A DNA stretch of 6,083 bases. Source: Acidobacteriaceae bacterium (GTDB lineage: Bacteria > Acidobacteriota > Terriglobia > Terriglobales > Acidobacteriaceae). How positions within the stretch are numbered: position 1 is the stretch's first letter; every line of letters begins with the position of its first letter. Positions 3,937 to 6,083 of this stretch are shown one piece after another. A program made the translations under genes and the position numbers. The notes under the pieces were generated by a model. That model was given only the letters and a program-made list of their open reading frames with translations. It did no database searches and was not told the DNA's origin. Location of the stretch: the NCBI GenBank assembly GCA_003132825.1, contig PKYX01000543.1, positions 2,293 through 8,375 of the forward strand, written 5' to 3'.

Positions 3937-6083
3937 ATGAAGTCCCGTCGATTGGCGCTGTGCGCGGCCATTCTGTTGACTGTCCTTACGGTTCAATTGA
4001 TGGCCCAAGAGCAAGAAGGCTCGTCCAGCGTGCCGACTTTTCAGTCGACATCGAGTCTGGTCGTCCTTGATGTGACGGTGCTCGATAAGCAGGGACGTCC
4101 CATCGTGAACGGGCTCACCAAGGACGACTTCACCATCACCGAGGACAAGAAAGCGCAAACCATCTTCTCTTTTGAAGCGCCGGGGATGCACGTAGTGGAC
4201 GCGAATGCCGGAGACAACAACCCTGAGGGAAAGGCTCCGGCAACCATTTTTGTGCTCGATCTCCTGAACTCAAGCTTTGAGGATTTCGCTTTCATTCGCT
4301 ATTCGATGCAGAAGTATTTGGAATCACAGCCGGCGCAATTGAACTCTCCCGCCGAGTTGATGGTGATTGGCAACGATTCACTGGAGATGCTACAGGGCTA
4401 TACGCGAAACAGAGACGACTTGCTGGACGCGGTGAATCATTTCCCTCCGGTGCTGCCCTATACGCTAATTATGGGGGAGGATATTCACCGGTACATGAAA
4501 CGAGTCGCTCAATCCTTCGATGCCCTGCAGCAAATCGCACTGCAGAATCTGGCCGTGCCGGGACGGAAGAATATTGTGTGGGTGGGCTATGGCGTTGGAA
4601 TCGAAGGCCTCTATGTACAGCGTTCCCAGCTCCGTATCTCGGCCGCCAACAAACTAGAGCAGTACCTACACTCCACGATCAATATGCTGCTCGCTGCGCG
4701 GATGAGCCTATTCGTGATCTACCCGGGACTCACAGCGTCTCCGGTCTCGAGTTCGATAGGGGCGATGCTCAGCATGCCGGCAAGCGTCAAGGACTCTTAT
4801 GCCGATTTCGGTGACCACGATCCATTTGAGGGCGGCATCAACTTTGGTGTGTTCGTGAATGAGACGGGAGGCAAGCTCTTTTACAACCGCAACGACGTTG
4901 ACCAAGAAATCGAACGATCTCAGCAACTGGGCTCGGAGTATTACACGCTGAGCTACCAGCCTCAAGACGTAAGAACCGACGATACGTTCCGGCGGATTCG
5001 CGTGACCCTGCGCGATCGGAACCTGCACGCGTTGACCAAGGCCGGCTATTTTGCGCTTGGCAGAGTACCGGTCACGCTTGGCCAACAGGGCATGATCGGC
5101 GTTGCTGAGGCCGTCCTCTCCACCCACCCTTCCCAGGCGTTGGATCTCACAGTGTCCGGAGTCGTGCGACATCCGGATACTAATACGGCGGAGTTCAAGG
5201 TGCAGTTGAAATCGAAGGATCTTGGCTGGCGGGTGGCCGGCAGCGGACAAAACACCGCGAACCTGATTGTGGAAGCGGCGAGTCTGACCGCGCGAGAGGA
5301 CATTCTGGCCTCGAACGTCGACCGGGTGACGCTGTGGTCAGACGCGCAGGATCCGAGTTTCCCGCTCACGATTCAAGTTCCACGCAACACCCAGAGGGTG
5401 CGTGTCGTAGTAGAAATCGGGGGACGAATTGGCACCGTTGACCTGGATCGAAAGACCATTGACGCCTCCCCGGTGGCGCCCACGCCGGCGATTCGACGAT
5501 CACCTAATGGGCCCTCGCTTGTGGTGTCATCGCCCGGGGAACGCATTACCGTGCAAGAGTTGGAGCAGGTGCTGTCCGCGGCTCATGGCAAGCCGGACGC
5601 AGAGATCGCGCGGCAACTGTCTGGGATAGAACTGACCGAACGGCTGAGCACCGCGAAGCTTGCGCGCTGGGAGGCCAGGTTACCTGGTTCCGACAGCCGG
5701 CAGGCTTTGCTGACGCTGGCGGATGTCTCGGAATTTCTCGATCTACCGGCTTCAGAAGTGCTTGCCACGGGGGCACCAGACCGCGATGCGCAGCGCCGGC
5801 TCATTGTTCTAGCCCTGCACTACGTGGCCAACACGATTCATCAGCTGCCAAATTTCCTGGCAACCCGAGTTACAACCAGCTTTCAAGACGTGCCGCAGAC
5901 GGCCATCAATCCCGTTTACCTACCATTGCATTCCGTGGACAGGTCTAGTGTCACGGTGCTTTACCGAGACCGTCGGGAGGTGGTGGATCCGGGAGCGCGG
6001 AAGGACAAGAAGTCCCAACCGGTGGCACCATTGGCTACCTGGGGCGTGTTCGGTCCCATTCTTGGCCGTGTGCTGGTCGATGC
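3937..6083 (+). CDS. Exported VWFA-related Acidobacterial-domain protein with extra C-terminal module (3' end outside window)
   Basis: Predicted secreted protein of unknown function; 715 residues lie in the window without a stop. Residues 1-23 form a signal peptide (basic MKSRR, hydrophobic core, likely cleavage after LMA). Residues 38-80 match the typical entry of the VWFA-related Acidobacterial family (VVLDVTVLDKQGRPI, then TKDDFTITEDKK). A von Willebrand A-like fold follows (about 102-340) and closes with GSEYYTLSYQP. The metal site looks degenerate: the usual DxSxS is D108-L-L-N-S112, and the later aspartate region reads NIVWVGYGVG. A beta-rich segment (about 375-508) leads to a Pro/Ala-rich joint (509-527). 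From about 528 comes a helical module with HGKPDAEIARQLSGIELTERLS and LPNFLATRVTTSFQD, which I recall as a recurrent, uncharacterised Acidobacteriota module. ATG 3937 is the only start after the in-frame TAA at 3910. Family assignment is solid; biological role is unknown, and binding to proteins or surfaces is only a guess. Confidence 0.88.
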   Translation, partial: MKSRRLALCAAILLTVLTVQLMAQEQEGSSSVPTFQSTSSLVVLDVTVLDKQGRPIVNGLTKDDFTITEDKKAQTIFSFEAPGMHVVDANAGDNNPEGKAPATIFVLDLLNSSFEDFAFIRYSMQKYLESQPAQLNSPAELMVIGNDSLEMLQGYTRNRDDLLDAVNHFPPVLPYTLIMGEDIHRYMKRVAQSFDALQQIALQNLAVPGRKNIVWVGYGVGIEGLYVQRSQLRISAANKLEQYLHSTINMLLAARMSLFVIYPGLTASPVSSSIGAMLSMPASVKDSYADFGDHDPFEGGINFGVFVNETGGKLFYNRNDVDQEIERSQQLGSEYYTLSYQPQDVRTDDTFRRIRVTLRDRNLHALTKAGYFALGRVPVTLGQQGMIGVAEAVLSTHPSQALDLTVSGVVRHPDTNTAEFKVQLKSKDLGWRVAGSGQNTANLIVEAASLTAREDILASNVDRVTLWSDAQDPSFPLTIQVPRNTQRVRVVVEIGGRIGTVDLDRKTIDASPVAPTPAIRRSPNGPSLVVSSPGERITVQELEQVLSAAHGKPDAEIARQLSGIELTERLSTAKLARWEARLPGSDSRQALLTLADVSEFLDLPASEVLATGAPDRDAQRRLIVLALHYVANTIHQLPNFLATRVTTSFQDVPQTAINPVYLPLHSVDRSSVTVLYRDRREVVDPGARKDKKSQPVAPLATWGVFGPILGRVLVD
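5518..6083 (+). other. C-terminal uncharacterised acidobacterial module of the VWFA-related protein (partial)
   Basis: Residues 528-715 follow a Pro/Ala-rich joint and differ in character from the VWFA part. They are helix-rich, with a charged repeat-like start (ITVQELEQVLSAAHGKPDAE, then RLSTAKLARWEARLPG), a DLPASEV segment, and then LPNFLATRVTTSF and SVTVLYRDRREVVDPGA. The last 15 residues, TWGVFGPILGRVLVD, suggest that the domain continues beyond the window. From memory, similar sequence occurs as stand-alone exported proteins in Acidobacteriota. No enzyme motif is recognised. Confidence 0.5.

Noticed and set aside
3952..3963. Possible lipoprotein signal at Cys9 of the VWFA-related protein
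   Set aside because: The residues before the cysteine (L-A-L-C) lack the small residue at -1, and the cysteine lies inside the hydrophobic stretch; an ordinary signal peptide ending at LMA fits better.

Overview
The window looks like chromosomal DNA from a member of the Acidobacteriota, probably an uncultivated soil-type lineage. The DNA is GC-rich. Two genes belong to protein types that I associate with this phylum: a TonB-family energy transducer with a long cytoplasmic head and a glycine-rich linker, and a secreted VWFA-related 'Acidobacterial domain' protein. This placement rests on family knowledge and no database search was made.

Layout. (1) Positions 1-1444, minus strand: the N-terminal half of isoleucyl-tRNA synthetase (ileS), running off the left edge. 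(2) Positions 1445-1768: a divergent intergenic region with a 17-bp palindrome, a 16-bp tandem duplication and a series of potential hairpins in the leader of the next gene. (3) Positions 1769-2773, plus strand: a complete tonB-family gene. (4) Positions 2774-2808: a short convergent spacer. (5) Positions 2809-3642, minus strand: a complete glutamate racemase gene (murI). (6) Positions 3643-3936: a second divergent intergenic region with abutting perfect inverted repeats in the presumed murI leader. (7) Positions 3937-6083, plus strand: a large exported VWFA-related protein, open at the right edge and carrying an extra C-terminal module.

The four genes alternate strand (-,+,-,+), so none of them share an operon in this window. 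Two are housekeeping functions: isoleucine charging, and D-glutamate supply for peptidoglycan. The other two act at or beyond the inner membrane: energy transduction to outer-membrane transporters, and an exported protein of unknown function. I see no shared pathway among them.

I found no tRNA, rRNA, CRISPR array, insertion sequence, phage gene or defence system. The least explained parts are the two structured intergenic regions and the fusion at the C-terminus of the VWFA-related protein.
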